DNA of 64,000 nt, taken from positions 34,631,204 to 34,695,203 of the forward strand of contig OX235273.1 of NCBI GenBank assembly GCA_944472155.2, written 5' to 3'. A program made the position numbers and the translations under genes. Shown one piece after another: positions 42,869 through 54,554 of this stretch (position 1 is its first letter; every line of letters starts with the position of its first letter). The DNA comes from Trichobilharzia szidati. Taxonomy: Eukaryota; Platyhelminthes; Trematoda; Strigeidida; Schistosomatidae. Under the pieces are notes generated by a model. It was not told the origin of the DNA. It saw nothing but the letters and a program-made list of their open reading frames with translations, and ran no database searches.

Positions 42869-43336
42869 GGGTTGTTGTAATTTTATTATCCTCATTTTTC
42901 TAGTAAATAGTCGTCGATCCTCTTATTGGATCACATACTAATTCAGACGATGGCTTTTGGGGAAGACCAAGAAACAGAATAAGAGCAATAAACAGGTAAC
43001 AAAAGGAACTCATCTGCATTCACCTCAATGAATACATGTACAGGAACTGGTCTAGTCTGAGAGGTATTTTTACGTCATGTCAGGAAAAAGTATCCTGTTC
43101 AATGTGTTTTATCATTATTCTCTATGTTTCTCTTGTAAATAAACGTCATTTTTCTGGACAATTTACCGGATTCTCTGATTGGTTGACTCAAGGTTACCCG
43201 TGCGCTGTCATTCCTTGGATCGTCATAGTTTCACTTTACCCTTTTTACCTTGCTTCACGATTGTCCATAAGCTCTCATCTCCTCTTCACACAATCTCTCC
43301 CCTATTACACTTAAATCTACGCTCAACTCGTCTCTC

Positions 43337-43575
43337 TAACAGATAGAAAACAGAAGGATTGAATGAAGAAATATTTAATTTTCAATTAAATCCTCATCTC
43401 TGGTTCTGTTCTTATATATATATATATATATACCATTTTCATTACAATACACAACAGTTTACCAACTAAGGGGCGATATGTTTGCTAACAATAATTAGTC
43501 AGTGTCAACATGTCAATGGGGCGATAATTAACGAAGAAATTTAATACACACAGTTGAAAGGTAGAAATGGTCACA
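43337..43575 (+). repeat. PLE-flanking inverted repeat, left arm
   Basis: The inner 43435-43575 part pairs with 44097-44232. The outer 43337-43430 part pairs with 44783-44850. Includes a (TA)10 tract at 43413-43432. Confidence 0.8.
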
Positions 43576-43845
43576 ACACTTGGATTGCATTGCTCTATTT
43601 TAGCACACCTTGTTGGTACTGAGCATAAGGTTGATGTTAATACTGCATTTAAAATTACTTATCGCATTCCTACGAAACTTAATTTTTCTCTACGAGTTCG
43701 TCTTCTACATACAGCTGAAGCAATAGGAATCCACCTGAAGAAGCCAAACCTGTGTGTTCAGAAGAAATGTGTACAGCCACTTTCCTTGCCTTGGCCATCG
43801 TTACATGAATGTGTATACCGGACTACTTCGCCTCCCTCCCCCTAA
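43555..43845 (+). mobile_element. PLE (group i) endonuclease C-terminal fragment
   Basis: Open stretch 43567-43845 starts inside the endonuclease after the catalytic EH region: SILAHLVGTEHKVDVNTAF, then RLLHTAEAIGIHLKKPNLC, QPLSLPWPSLHEC. This matches 46815-47080. It begins immediately after the inverted-repeat arm. Confidence 0.85.
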
Positions 43846-44096
43846 ATCTTTAAAAATTATAAAAATTATAACTGTCCAAATTATTTTGTTTTTTCTAACT
43901 ACTTCTCTTGAATTACATGTTACCCGTGCAAAACTACTTTATTCTTATGACCACTTCAGCCTTAGTTACAAATTATCATTGTCCAAATTGTCTTATTTTC
44001 TTTAAAAATCTCTTACGCAACCAACCTGTGCACACGCTTATCCCTTAGTTACTCTTCATTTTTCCGAAATCATGCATTATGCGGTCCACGCGTTAT

Positions 44097-44232
44097 AACG
44101 ATTTCTACCTTTCAAATGTGTGTATTAATTTTCTTCGTTAATTATCACCCCATTGACATGTTGACACTGACTAATTATTGTTAACAAACATATCATCACT
44201 TGATTGGTAAATTGTTGTGTATTGTAATAATA
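44097..44232 (-). repeat. PLE-flanking inverted repeat, right arm (inner part)
   Basis: Reverse complement of 43435-43575 with roughly ten differences over about 136 bases (my count by eye). Interrupted at 44233 by a CR1-like insertion. Confidence 0.85.
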
Positions 44233-44772
44233 ATAATAATAGTTTACTTTATTCCAAAAACAGTACTTATAATACAGAATGGAATTCTCAGCATTTGTCA
44301 CAATATTGCATCTGATTTACTCAAAATATATATAAAATTAAAACAAAATTAATCGGAGGAATTTGTCCACATTTACGACATAATTATTAGATATAATAAT
44401 AATAATAACAGTGAGTTTGTTTCAAACGGTATTGTCGATTCAGTTTGGGAACTTTAGTATATTATAGATTATTGGGTCTAATGTTCTGTTGATATAGTAT
44501 AGTGCGGGGAAATACAAAATTAACAGTTATAATACAGCTTAAAATTATGTCCACACTTATGAAAAAAAATAAACAAGACGAAAAAATTGAGAGGATTGTA
44601 AATATAAGAAATACAATAACAATAAAGAATGATGCTTTAGGGGTAAAGGAAATAGTTTATTTAGTAATGCAAAGAAGGTTAGTTAGTTCATATCTGACAC
44701 TATTTTCATCACATAAAGTACGTGCTAAATATGGTATAGTGGAATTTTTATGTATGCACGTACGTCTAAGTA
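44233..44772 (-). mobile_element. CR1/Jockey-like LINE, 3' copy inserted in PLE arm
   Basis: The 3' (TAA)n end is at 44228-44242 and the body runs on minus. 44657-44770 encodes KNSTIPYLARTLCDENSVRYE, matching KNSTIPYLARVLCDKESIRR at 49608-49662. Removing it rejoins the PLE arm parts at a 'gta(a)t..aaaatgg' site, so the order of insertion is clear. Confidence 0.85.
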
Positions 44773-44782
44773 TAAAAATGGT

Positions 44783-44850
44783 ATATATATTAGAGTAGAA
44801 CCAGAGATGAGGATCTAATTGAAAAGTAAATATTTCTTCGCTCAATCTTT
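44783..44850 (-). repeat. PLE-flanking inverted repeat, right arm (outer part)
   Basis: Pairs with 43345-43430 ('gaaccagagatgaggat' against 'atcctcatctctggttc'). Confidence 0.8.
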
Positions 44851-44934
44851 CTCTTTTCTAAATGTCTAAATGGGGAATTTTTGTATACTGAAATCTCTGA
44901 CATGTGATGTCACTCAATGGTTTGCTAAAGATAT

Positions 44935-45105
44935 GTCAGGTCCATCTCCATTAGTTACTGCATATTTGTTGAACAACGGGCTCTTTTTCGCTGGCAGAGT
45001 TCCTTATTGATGATCCTTTCTGACTGGCTGGTTATCTGACCTTCAGTATTGATCTATGGAGGCAGCTAGCTGATGACAAAAGTCTTCAACAACCTGTTTC
45101 ACCTC
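44935..45105 (-). mobile_element. RTE-type LINE fragment
   Basis: Antisense RTE C-terminal region ('ggtccatctccattagttactgcatat', 'gatcctttctgactggctgg', 'acaaaagtcttcaacaacctg'). Decayed. Confidence 0.6.
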
Positions 45106-45805
45106 TGTTTTTATTTTTTATATTTAATCTATACTTTATTGTTTCTGTTGCGATTAGTTTTATTTTCATGGATAGTGTCGTTAGGTCTACGCTTAACTTT
45201 CCCTATTTTTCCGGACTTAGCACCAGCCAGTAAACTAATGAAGTAGTTTAATAGGTGAGGTTAATTTTTGCAGTGTACATGTTATCATTCTATAGCATAG
45301 TCATAAAAATTCTCTTCATTTACCACAGAGAGTAGACATTATAGGATGATACTGCACATCAGCTGTTTACTAGTCCAACTTGGTTAACTTCACTAGTCAC
45401 GAATTCTTGTCAGTTCGTTTAAGCGAACCTGTCAAAAGTGGGCAATAATTAGCATTGTTATAATATTATATTATTATACTACATTAGGCATTGGCAAAGA
45501 GATTGAGATTTTCAATGCCAATGTCAAGCCAGTTCCTCTATTTGCTTCAGAGAGTTGATGCGTCACTGAAAGCATTTCAAGAGGCTTCAGACTTTTACCT
45601 ATAGCTTCAGTCTCCTTCCATACTGAAGATAAGATGGTCAACGAGAAAGGAATGGCAAAAAGGATCTTTATCAAAGAACCAACCAAGAAATGGAGATGGA
45701 TGAAAACCATGCTACAGAGAGAGTTGAGTGACATCAAACACTAGGCTTAACCTTGACTGAAACCTGGATGGAAAACTGAGAGTTTGGTGTGGGTCAAGTA
45801 ACGAC

Positions 45806-45817
45806 ATGGAGGAGATC
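45806..45817. repeat. Target-site duplication, left
   Basis: atggaggagatc, repeated at 46002-46013. Confidence 0.9.
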
Positions 45818-46001
45818 AGTGGCACAGCGATTAGGACTCTCGCTGACCATGCACATGGTCCCCTGCTGACGCACACCTGAAATCTATGGTCAGCCTGCAT
45901 AATTTGGACTACCGATATCACGTGCTGAAAATTCCATACTTGTACCAAAAAAACTGTGTGGTTTCAAGCTATAATCAAAATAAATAAAAAAATAAAAATA
46001 A
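45818..46001 (+). mobile_element. SINE-C with exact target duplication
   Basis: 184 bp: A-box region AGTGGCACAGCGATTAGG (45818-45835), B box deleted to 'catggtcccctg', the body, and an (AAAT)n-like tail at 45976-46001. Both ends are fixed by the 12-bp duplication, so the 5' end of the family is AGTGGCACAG. Confidence 0.9.
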
Positions 46002-46013
46002 ATGGAGGAGATC
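46002..46013. repeat. Target-site duplication, right
   Basis: Second copy of atggaggagatc, following the SINE-C tail. Confidence 0.9.
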
Positions 46014-46164
46014 GTGTAGGAAGAAAATAAGAATCTAAGCGCAATAGTGGAGACAGTTGAAGAGGACTGAAGAGAACAGGGTGAAGTGGAGATGTGCTCT
46101 TGGAGATGCTCTTCAACTTGGAACCTAAACGAATGATGATAATAATAATATCTAAATGTCAACC

Positions 46165-46560
46165 TACAAACAAAATGCTCCCCAATTCAATAAATTTGAC
46201 TCAAAACTATTCTGAGTATTTATTAACTTCAAATAGCTCAGATGGCGAATTAATTAGAAGCAGTTTACCAGGCAGTATTAATCTTTGGTCAAAAGAAGTT
46301 TATATTGACTATTTGTCCGTAGATTTGTCCAGGTGTTATATTTCTGTTTTTTTTATCTCAAGGGACTGTTACATTTATTGTGGGAAAACGTTCATTCTTG
46401 TCCGTATGACAACACATCTTGAGAATTTGTGAATTTAATCTCAGTATGAGAATCAGTTTCGTAAGACATCTAGATTAAGCGGATATTTCATACAATGCCG
46501 CCAAGCTGATAAACTTGAACAAACCAAGAACAGTCAAGTGGATTCTTTACAACTGTTTAC
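46165..46560 (+). mobile_element. Possible old PLE endonuclease remnant
   Basis: The 46094-46432 ORF contains CYISVFFISRDCYIYCGKTF then VRMTTHLE, which resembles the GIY-YIG layout (Y..C..C..YxGxT..R..EH) with cysteine for isoleucine and glutamate loss. Similarity is weak and could be chance. Confidence 0.3.
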
Positions 46561-48085
46561 AAATTAATTGAGCAAAGAATATCCTTCTCGACAATTTCCT
46601 CTTCCAGGCTCTACAATTATATATGCATGTTTATATGCACAGAATATTCTAGATTAGTAGTCAATAACAATTTAGTGTTTTTTAAATAATATCGATTTGT
46701 AAAGTGAGATCAATGGAATTACAATTCATTAAAGATGCTTAAATTATAATAATAATAATAAATATATAGTAGCGAATAGAATATCAACTAAAATTAAGAA
46801 AATGCCACAAAAATTCAGGAACATTCAAACCTAGACGGCCAAGGTAGTGATAATATCTGAACTAACTTCTTTTGGACGCACAAATTATGCTTCTTAATAT
46901 GGATCCCAACAGCCTCAGCAATATTTAGTAGTCGAACATTTAAGGCAAAATTGAGGTTCGTAGGTATGCGGTAAATTACCCTGAAAGCATGGTCAACGTC
47001 AATCTTGTGTTCTGTATACACAAGATGTGATAGAATAGCGCCACGAAGAGGTTTAGTTTGTCCTTTGCTTAACCACGCAGGGTGATGTTGCGAAATTCGA
47101 TGAGAAACACGCCTAATTGTACCGCCTATATAACTGGCTCCACAGGAGCAGTTAAACTGGTAGATGCACATGGAAAAGGCGAAATTACTCCCGAACGCAA
47201 AAGAGGAGTGGTTTTGAAGACACAGCCTAATTCGGCAGCAGAGAATGCTCTTTTTACCGCAATTCTAAGGCGCTGTGTTAGTATCTCACCGATGCTGTCC
47301 CCAAGGAACTGCATTTGTACGAATAACGACTTTTTAGGATCTGTTGGTACCTTGGGCTGATTTTAGATTCATATTCTTATCAATAAACTCTTCTGGATAA
47401 CCATTTTCACTCAGTAACTGTTCAATTTTATTAAGTTCCTCATCAAGACATTCATCCGAGCAGACTGCTCTTGCTGTGTGAATCAAGCACTTTATCAGAT
47501 AGCGTTTGTATTTTAAGGGCACGAAGCTGAACAATGAGTATACTGGCCCACTGATGTAGGTTTTCTATGTACACTTCTTATTGTGCCATACTCTTTTCTG
47601 GTCATAAGGACGTCTAGAAATGAAATACTAGAGTCTTTTTCTTTCTCAATATAAAAATTTATTGCAAGACGATCCTCGTTAAATTTATCCAGGATGTTCT
47701 TTGCTTCCTCCTCATTTTTCATAATCGAAAAATATGTCATTTATGTGCCGGCAATAGAATTCAAGTTCTTCGGTAACATCCTTCAAAGGCCCATTTTCTA
47801 GTTTCGCACGAAAAATGTCGGCTAGAATTGGTCCTAGTGGTGACCCCATTGCCACACCGTCGATTTTTCTATATAGTTCCTTATCAAATAAAAAGTGAAC
47901 ATTCATTGTGCATTTCAAGAAAAGCTCTTTCATAAAAGATACGGGAATGCCAACATCGATGTTTCGTCTTGTGAGTTCTTCCCATACAAAGTCTACTGTT
48001 TCCATAAGTGGTACATTGGTGAATAAGGAAGATACGTCAAATGATATCAAGAATTTATTGTCAACAAATTGAGCGACAATGCCAG
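46560..48085 (-). mobile_element. Penelope-like element (group i), best-preserved copy
   Basis: A 1.5-kb minus-strand PLE from the RT fingers/palm to the 3' UTR. The UTR's 'gaatatccttctcgac' at 46580 (plus) is shared with other group i copies. 5' truncated at about 48085, before the RT N-terminal region. See the coding entry. Confidence 0.9.
46815..48080 (-). pseudogene. PLE RT + GIY-YIG endonuclease, frameshifted
   Basis: Collinear on the minus strand with about four frame changes. 48050-47712: FDVSSLFTNVPL, KIDGVAMGSPLGPILADIF, YCRHINDIFF (expected YRYVDDIF, so the first catalytic Asp is Asn). 47740-47513: SISFLDVLMTRK and VHRKPTSVGQYTH. 47534-47334: PLKYKRYLIKCL and NGYPEEFIDKN. 47314-47126: linker. 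47171-46815: endonuclease CIYQFNCSCGASYIGGT (Arg after YIGxT displaced), RISQHHPAWL, LVYTEHKIDV, RLLNIAEAVGIH, LPWPS. The RT is inactive as read. Confidence 0.88.
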
Positions 48086-48439
48086 AACAACCAAGTTACC
48101 AGTAGGTTTGGACGTCCTCTTATCACACTTAAAGTAATTTACCGATTAGTAGTATAACTGAATTGTGTCCAGAATGATGTAATTAGTCAAACAATTAAAA
48201 GAAACGGTTGACTATATATAGGATAGTTCGGTGAATATTCTTGAAAGTATGGGGACAGAGTTCAGACTTCTGCGTATAAACAAAGTCTTACCAGAATGAG
48301 TATATTAGTATAACGAATTACGTAACTAGAAAAATATTGTACAGTAACCAGAAGAGCAGGATGAGGGACGTTCGGATGAAAACATTCCAAAAGATTTATC
48401 CACAAAAGGAGATATAAATGAATACAAGCACCAGTCACC

Positions 48440-49048
48440 ATCAGTGGCAAAAATCAGAAAGAAGTCTCTTCTTTCCCTCATCTTGGAAGCATCTTCTCAA
48501 CTACAAGCAGTACAGTTAAAGACATCGAACCTAGCCGGAATTCGGAAAGCAAGACAGTCCTTCATTGATCTGAAGTCAGTTTGGAAATGGTCTACACGCT
48601 GCATAAAGAACAAGATTTGCATTTTCAACACCAATTTCCAATCAGTCAGTTCTTCTATATGGTCCAGAGACTTGGTGTGTCACCGAAAGCGACTGCGGCA
48701 GGCCACTGCAAACTTTCATCAGTAGATGTCTCCTTAAGTCGATAATGAAGGTTAGATGGTTGGCTAGAAATGATGAGCGACAATGGTTTCTCGCAGTGAA
48801 GCAGTCAACCATCTACTGAGGAGACATCAAACTGACATGCACGCTGAGTCCTAGAGTGTAACCTGTATGAGAAACAACTAGTCTTGCCTCTGAGTGTAAT
48901 ACTGAGGAGATTGGGTGAAAAGAAAATGAGAGCTAAAGGGCGATCGTGAAGCCAGATAAGAAAAAGACTGGAGAGAAGAAAGTGAAATAAAGATTTGTTG
49001 CTAAAGCCTTATGTTCCACTCGAAACCAAATGAGAATAATTATAATAC
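48440..49048 (+). mobile_element. RTE-type LINE 3' remnant
   Basis: The 48444-48725 ORF contains KARQSFIDLKSVWKW, KNKICIFNTNFQSV and LVCHRKRLRQA, as in the RTE C-terminal region. The 3' UTR end 'ccttatgttccactcg' lies near 49007-49022. Immediately followed by a CR1-like LINE. Confidence 0.8.
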
Positions 49049-49069
49049 AAGGCATAACAATAATGCACA

Positions 49070-50058
49070 AATTTCACCTTTAGGCATAAATCCGACTAAA
49101 CAAACTGGTTGGCTCTCACGAGGTATGCAACATAGACGGCACTGAAATAGAAACCAAATCGGAAATTAAATACCTAGGTGTCATTCTATCTGCTGATCTC
49201 TCCTGGTCGTCTCATATCTTAGCAATTTCTAAGAAAATATTCGTCTTACCTTCTACATTAAGAAGTTAAAACATTCTGGAATAACCCAACCCTTACTCCT
49301 ACAATTCGTTAATTCTCGCATCCTGCCTATTATTCTCTATTGTTCCCCCTTAGTTTTTCCTGGGCTACTGAAGAAAGACTATAACATATTACGCAGGATG
49401 TTAAATGTTGTCAGCAGGGTAAGCAACGTGCCACTTAACCAGCTTGTTAATATTCTGGTTGACAGGCACATGGACTCATGTGAAAAATGGGCCAAATCCA
49501 TTTTATCTAACTCACATCACCCTCTTCACTCACAACTCTCCCCTTCCATCTCATCAGGTAAAACCAGAAGCCAATATAGAAAACTATATGCTCGCACTAG
49601 CAAGTACAAAAACTCAACCATACCCTACTTAGCTCGTGTTCTGTGTGATAAAGAAAGCATTAGGCGTGACACCTATAATTCATTAAATAGTCATTAGTAC
49701 AACTGGATCTCATCTTTCCAACCCACTTCATCAATAGGTACAACATTTCCTTTCTTTCTGTTCCTTTTTCTCTCTTCTTTTTCCGTTATGTGCTGCTTTG
49801 TCTCTTTCTCTCGCTTACGCCAGTTAATAAGACAGCTCCCACTTTTCTAACACCTTCAAACACTGTTTAAGCTTTACCTTTGCTACTGAACATGCCAATG
49901 TATTGTTGTAATAATGAACTGTGGTTTCCTCAATCTATGTAGAATTCTATTTATTGATAATGTACTAACTGGATGCAATACTGTAGTAAAAATGCTGAGA
50001 ATTCCACTCTGTATCACACGTACTGTTTTGGAATAAAGCAAATTATTATTATTAACTG
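49070..50058 (+). mobile_element. CR1/Jockey-like LINE, 5'-truncated copy
   Basis: About 990 bp. IEIETKSEIKYLGV and LSWSSHI around 49140-49220, then a nearly open C-terminal part: FVNSRILPIILYCSPLVFPGLL (49305-49370), MLNVVSRVSNVPLNQLVN and KNSTIPYLARVLCD (49398-49697 open), and a stop after NSLNSH. The 3' UTR ends 'gaataaagcaaattattattatta'. This is the best 3' half of its family here. Endonuclease and RT palm missing. Confidence 0.85.
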
Positions 50059-50069
50059 TTTACTTCTAT

Positions 50070-51590
50070 TTTTTGAGTACAATCAAAAAGTTAGTGCAGT
50101 GTTGACTAATTTCTCTTTCTATATGGTCAGATTCAGTTCTAACCATTTGGCTGCAACTGTTTGAACAAAGCACAGCATTCAAAGTTTCTTTTTCTGGTGT
50201 CCAGTGTTCAGTAGATGGCAGATTTTCCAAAGTTTTACATAATGCGAGACTATTGTCTTTATACAGATAAATAACTTCATGCTATACACTACTGATTGGT
50301 TTGATATGAGTAGTTGGATGCCACCCACATTAATCAATAGTGCTGGCTAACCAGATTGAAGTAATCCACTTCATTTGTTTAAGGCCGAAGTCATCAACAA
50401 TGTATTCGGTTTCATTCAGCTAACAGAGCCAAATCAGTTCAAACTACTCGAATTCTGACTATCTGCTTGGGCAAACTGGTAACACTGAGTACAATCCACA
50501 ATTTACGATTTTTTTCAGTTTGAGGTGGAATTTCATCTCATTTTTCGTTCGGTTTCAAAATTATTTAGATCACAGTAGTATTTAACATGATGCATCTATG
50601 CTTGTTACCTTGGTTACCACTTATTTAGTATCACACGGATCACATATATATCATGATCTGAAGCATTTCAGTGTCCGAAAGAAAAACTATGATGAAAGTT
50701 CATCTCCTTGAGTTATCTGTAAATTGTAAATTCGATTTATCAGTTGATAACTTCTCTCTCTCGCTCTTTTAAAACTTCTAATTTAAGTCTTGATGATTTA
50801 TCTAAGTTGTGAGTAAATTCAACTAGAAAAATCTAATGAAATAAATTATGCAGACATACAGGATTGTTACAGAGAATTCACTTAAACAGATTATTTAATA
50901 ATCAACAATGTTTTTAATCAGTTGTAATTCGATTTTCCATTAGGTGTTATTCAATCTCAAAACAGGTGGACACCTGAGCTAAATGAGGTCATTGTACACA
51001 AACACACAGGCATACACACACATAAACACCTACTCACAAGCAAACATATACACTTTAACCCATCTTCTGTTTCTCTCACACACATGAACAACACATTGCA
51101 AATCTACTAACAAGCCTTACATCATGATTAATACTCATACAGAGAGACTGGATTGTATCACCATATAATTATACCCTAACAACTTTATATTTACTTTAAC
51201 AATTATAAATGAATGTAATTCGAAACCTGTCTGAATCTTCTTTCATTTCTCACCTAATGGCCTTAATTTGTTTTCTTGTTGTTGTTGTTGTTGTTTATTG
51301 TTCTTTATTTTCAGGTCAACAAAAGTGTAATCAAAGACGTTTGCAAAGGCTCGGAGTTCGGGGTGAGGGGGCGGAGTGCTACACAGAAGGAGAGAACTTT
51401 ATTTTTGTAAAAACTAAAATGGTTATATAATCTTAAAAACTTTTGTTCTAAATAAAATTCACAAGAGAATTGTCTGTTTGTGTGAGTGTATGTGTGTGTG
51501 GTCGACTTTTTGGCAGTGTTTGTCTCTTTCTTAGGAAGACACATGTATATGTTTTCAATATTTGGTTTGTAATGATTAGATTTGTTTTTA
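50070..51590. other. Unannotated spacer
   Basis: No gene or repeat family recognised. CA-rich stretches near 51000-51080 and TG-rich near 51475-51500. ORFs here have no domain. Confidence 0.4.
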
Positions 51591-51594
51591 CGAG

Positions 51595-51870
51595 TTGATC
51601 ACATATTGATATCAGTTAGAGAAGCATTGAAAACCAGGGAGTACTGGAAAGCTGTTTCATCCTAGTTTTGGGAATCATAGTCAGTACGCACCCACTTATA
51701 ATGGTTCGAACCCAGGACCTTCCGGTTACAAGTCAAGCTCGTATACCATTCAGCCACTGGGACCCGATTCAGTGGTCAGCCCATGAATTCTAACTTCTAC
51801 CAATTCGTCATTTAGCGTTACCACCAACCAATATCGTCGGTGGGACATCCATCCTCATACTTGACTGGAT
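51595..51870 (-). mobile_element. Hammerhead-SINE
   Basis: Minus copy. Tail 'gatcacatattgatatcagttagag', ribozyme remnant at 51642-51692 (GTACTG and CAGTAC stem I intact, core decayed to ACTATGA), B box near 51702-51714 (plus: ggttcgaacccag), A-box region 'accattcagccactgggac'. Confidence 0.8.
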
Positions 51871-51929
51871 GAAACTAAGTGGTCAAGGAAGTGTGTGTAA
51901 GTACATGAATTGCAAACACTGAGTTCTTC

Positions 51930-52465
51930 TTTAAGTTATTCATCTTAGGGTGGTCAATCACTCTACTCTTGGCTAAATTCTTGTGTTTCGACAAAGTGAC
52001 TACCTCCGATCTATTAAACTGACGGACATATGTAGTTGTCTCCAGTCACAGGTGTCTCGAGGCATTTTTTGGAAAACATTGTTTTGTCTAATTGAGTAAG
52101 TAGGGTCTTTTAGCCCACAAAGCTTTTCTCTAAGTGAATTTGTAGGTTCAAATGCCACGCTAATTCCTGCCTAATTAAGAATCCTACTTAGGGTTTCAGA
52201 TGTCCCTTTCTTATATGATAAGAATGCTAGATACCTAAAGTTCTTTCTTAGTTATGTTAAGATTAACAGTTTTACCACTACTTAAATTTTCTCATGAGCT
52301 TTCTCGATCTTCCTAATGAATTTTATTGGGTAGTTATTAAGCACGAATGCTACTCTTGTCTTTCTTATTTCATTATTTAAGTTGTCGAATGTACTACCTA
52401 CAGCTTTCGCTAGACAGTCAACTAAGATTGCCTTTACAGATAACGGATCAGATGGATTAAAGTCC
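51930..52465 (-). mobile_element. Penelope-like element remnant (group iii)
   Basis: Minus strand. 52467-52282 encodes the post-RT tail (NNEIRKTRVAFVLNNYPIKF). About 52260-52060 encodes the linker LAFLSYKKGTSETLSRILN, SVAFEPTNSLREKLCGLKDP and IRQNNVF, aligning with the 35.6-kb copy. The endonuclease proper is not recognisable beyond its start. Confidence 0.75.
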
Positions 52466-52469
52466 AAAT

Positions 52470-53035
52470 ATCTGTTACAGTATGTAATAAAGATGATACA
52501 TTTTATCTTGAAAACACCACATGATATTAAACCATCGCAGCATATTCAACTTTCAATCATTCCCATACATGTACTAGTACTTTTACCTGTTTGTTATATC
52601 GAGTTGGAATTAGGACCTTCTATTTCAGTTTATAGTATCACGCAGATCATACATAATGATGTGAATGTTTGTTTTACGTTTCTATAGGAAACCGTCACTA
52701 TTTTCTCACCTCGAACTGCGTAATTTGCGAATGACTGATTTGATCGCATGTGTTACCAGTCTTAATGAACAGCTAGCCTAAATTTGGTTCGTTGAGCCTA
52801 GTCAGCTTAAAAATATCACATATTAGGTCGATGTTAAATAAGCGAAGTGGTCTTCATGTGTCTGAATCATTTCGATCTGCATGACAAGCCCTACTGTTCA
52901 ACATGATTAGCTTCTAGTGACACATACTAATCGACAATATATATCACCCGGCTAGGATTGTCCAGTCATCGCTTTTTCTACAACAACATCCTTCAAATGA
53001 AAATTTCCAATGACATATATTAGTTTGTTTGTTGT
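52470..53035. other. Unannotated spacer
   Basis: No gene recognised. An ORF at 52382-52687 partly overlaps the PLE and has no domain. Confidence 0.35.
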
Positions 53036-53044
53036 CTAAGAGCT

Positions 53045-53515
53045 ATACATATTATTATTTTATTTTATTTCTTTGAGTTACGAGTGGAACATTTTTTTAT
53101 TTATCTTATTTTATTTTTTTTATTTTGGTTACAGCTTGATGCCACACCGTAATTTTAGTACAAGTATGGAATTTTTAGCATGGATATCGGTAGCCCAAAT
53201 TTCGCAGGCCGACCATAGATATCGGGTGTGCGCCGGCAGGGGTTCGAACCTCGGACCATGTGCATGGTCGGCGAGAGTCCTAGCCACTGTGCCACCGACG
53301 CACAGGGCTTCAAGGTAGAGCTTTGCAGTTTCAGTAGCAGTGGTTTCTTTTTTGACAAGCTGGGGTTGCTAGCCTCACGCATAACCGTTCCTCTTTACCG
53401 GCCTTACTATGGGCTTGACGAAATTTAGTAGTGGGTCGGTCGAGGATCGAACTTTGGACTACCTGAAGCATGGTTGGCAACATTTCTACCACTAAACCAC
53501 CGATACTTGGAAATT
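53045..53515 (-). mobile_element. SINE-B split by SINE-C
   Basis: The SINE-B 3' end is at 53045-53092 (plus: tatttctttgagttacgagtggaac, antisense of the RTE-like 3' block). Body and head resume at 53305-53515 (plus: gggcttcaaggtagagctttgc..ccaccgatac). B box near 53444-53456 (plus: gaggatcgaactt). Confidence 0.75.
53096..53300 (-). mobile_element. SINE-C inserted in SINE-B
   Basis: A box TGGCACAGTGGCTAGG on minus (53279-53294), a perfect B box GGGGTTCGAACC (53239-53250), standard body, (AAAT)n/A-rich tail at 53092-53125. Close match to the copies at 39 and 59 kb. Confidence 0.85.
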
Positions 53516-53994
53516 TAACATGTTCAGAAAACATCCACCACTGGACACAAGTGAACACATTTTAGATATCTGACAATCCATTTCTGTAATGTCTTCCTTT
53601 ATAACAAAGTGAAAAGTAACCTGATTGACTAATGTATTATCTGTCAGCTTCTCTTACACTATTAAAACGGAGTTGGTTTGGATGAATAAACAAATGTTCT
53701 CCAGATAAAAAACATCCAATTAGTCGTCTCTTTTTTCACATCTTCAGCCATTATGTTTCACCCTGTCTTTTTTGATTTGTTAATTTCATTCCTTTCTTGA
53801 TATACCTAACTAATTTTGTGTTATATCACACGATTCATTGCCGGTACCTCGAGATTATTTCAATGTATATTTCATCACGAACCAAGATTAGTTTGAGAAT
53901 TACCAACACAGAGGAGTCACTGTACATCCGCTTCATCCTAGTTTGTGCACTCCACTCTGGACCTTCAGATTATGAGGCTTAGCCAATTGACCAT

Positions 53995-54240
53995 TCAGCC
54001 ACTTTGCGTTCCACGTGGAACTTAGGGCTTAATGCATTGAGCTGTGAATTTTAAATAGAAATGGTTTTTATTTCTCATGGTCTGACGTTGGGGGCTTTAT
54101 ACCAAACATTCCCATTGTAGTGGGCTTACTAACAGCCAAGTGAGGTTTAGGAGTGCCTATTCAAGACTCGAACTTGGGACCACGTGAAGCGTGACTGATG
54201 AGTATTCTATCACTGAATCACTGATACATCCGTACTAGTA
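53995..54240 (-). mobile_element. SINE-B
   Basis: 3' block 'ttccacgtggaacttagggc' at 54008-54027, body 'gtgggcttactaacagcc', B-box region near 54167-54178 (plus: agactcgaactt), A-box region (plus: ctatcactgaatcactg). Confidence 0.7.
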
Positions 54241-54554
54241 CTTATTAATCCAAAAACCTTTATTTTTCCATCGATTTTTACCACAGAATTAAAGTAATCA
54301 GTCCCGCTTCAATTAGTAACCCATAAAGATTTCTAAACAAATCAGTGTTTGTATTGTATTTGATAAAATTTGAGTGCTTACACCCCCTCTCTCATAAATA
54401 AACACTTGCAGTCTTTGATGAATTTTCTTCATAAAGCATTAAAAGAATAGTTTGTGCTCTGTAAATAAACTTGAACTGTTCATCATTCTATTAAAAATAT
54501 GACATTCTTATTGGTTATAAAATTTTGGCTTGCATAGTTTCGATTGGTCAGAGG

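Larger units (their letters stand above)
45475..46152 (+). mobile_element. RTE-type LINE 3' remnant with nested SINE-C
   Basis: Plus-strand RTE C-terminal region and 3' UTR. 'gagattttcaatgccaatgtcaagcc' corresponds to RIFNANVKP and 'ccatactgaagataagatgg' to LKIRW. The region continues after the SINE with 'gatcgtgtaggaag' and ends with (ATA)n at 46137-46150. The SINE lies exactly within the conserved 'acatggaggagatcgtg' motif. Confidence 0.8.

Noticed and set aside
46165..46560. Clear PLE copy
   Set aside because: Only a weak GIY-YIG-like pattern with key residues changed. Kept as a low-confidence feature, not as a finding.
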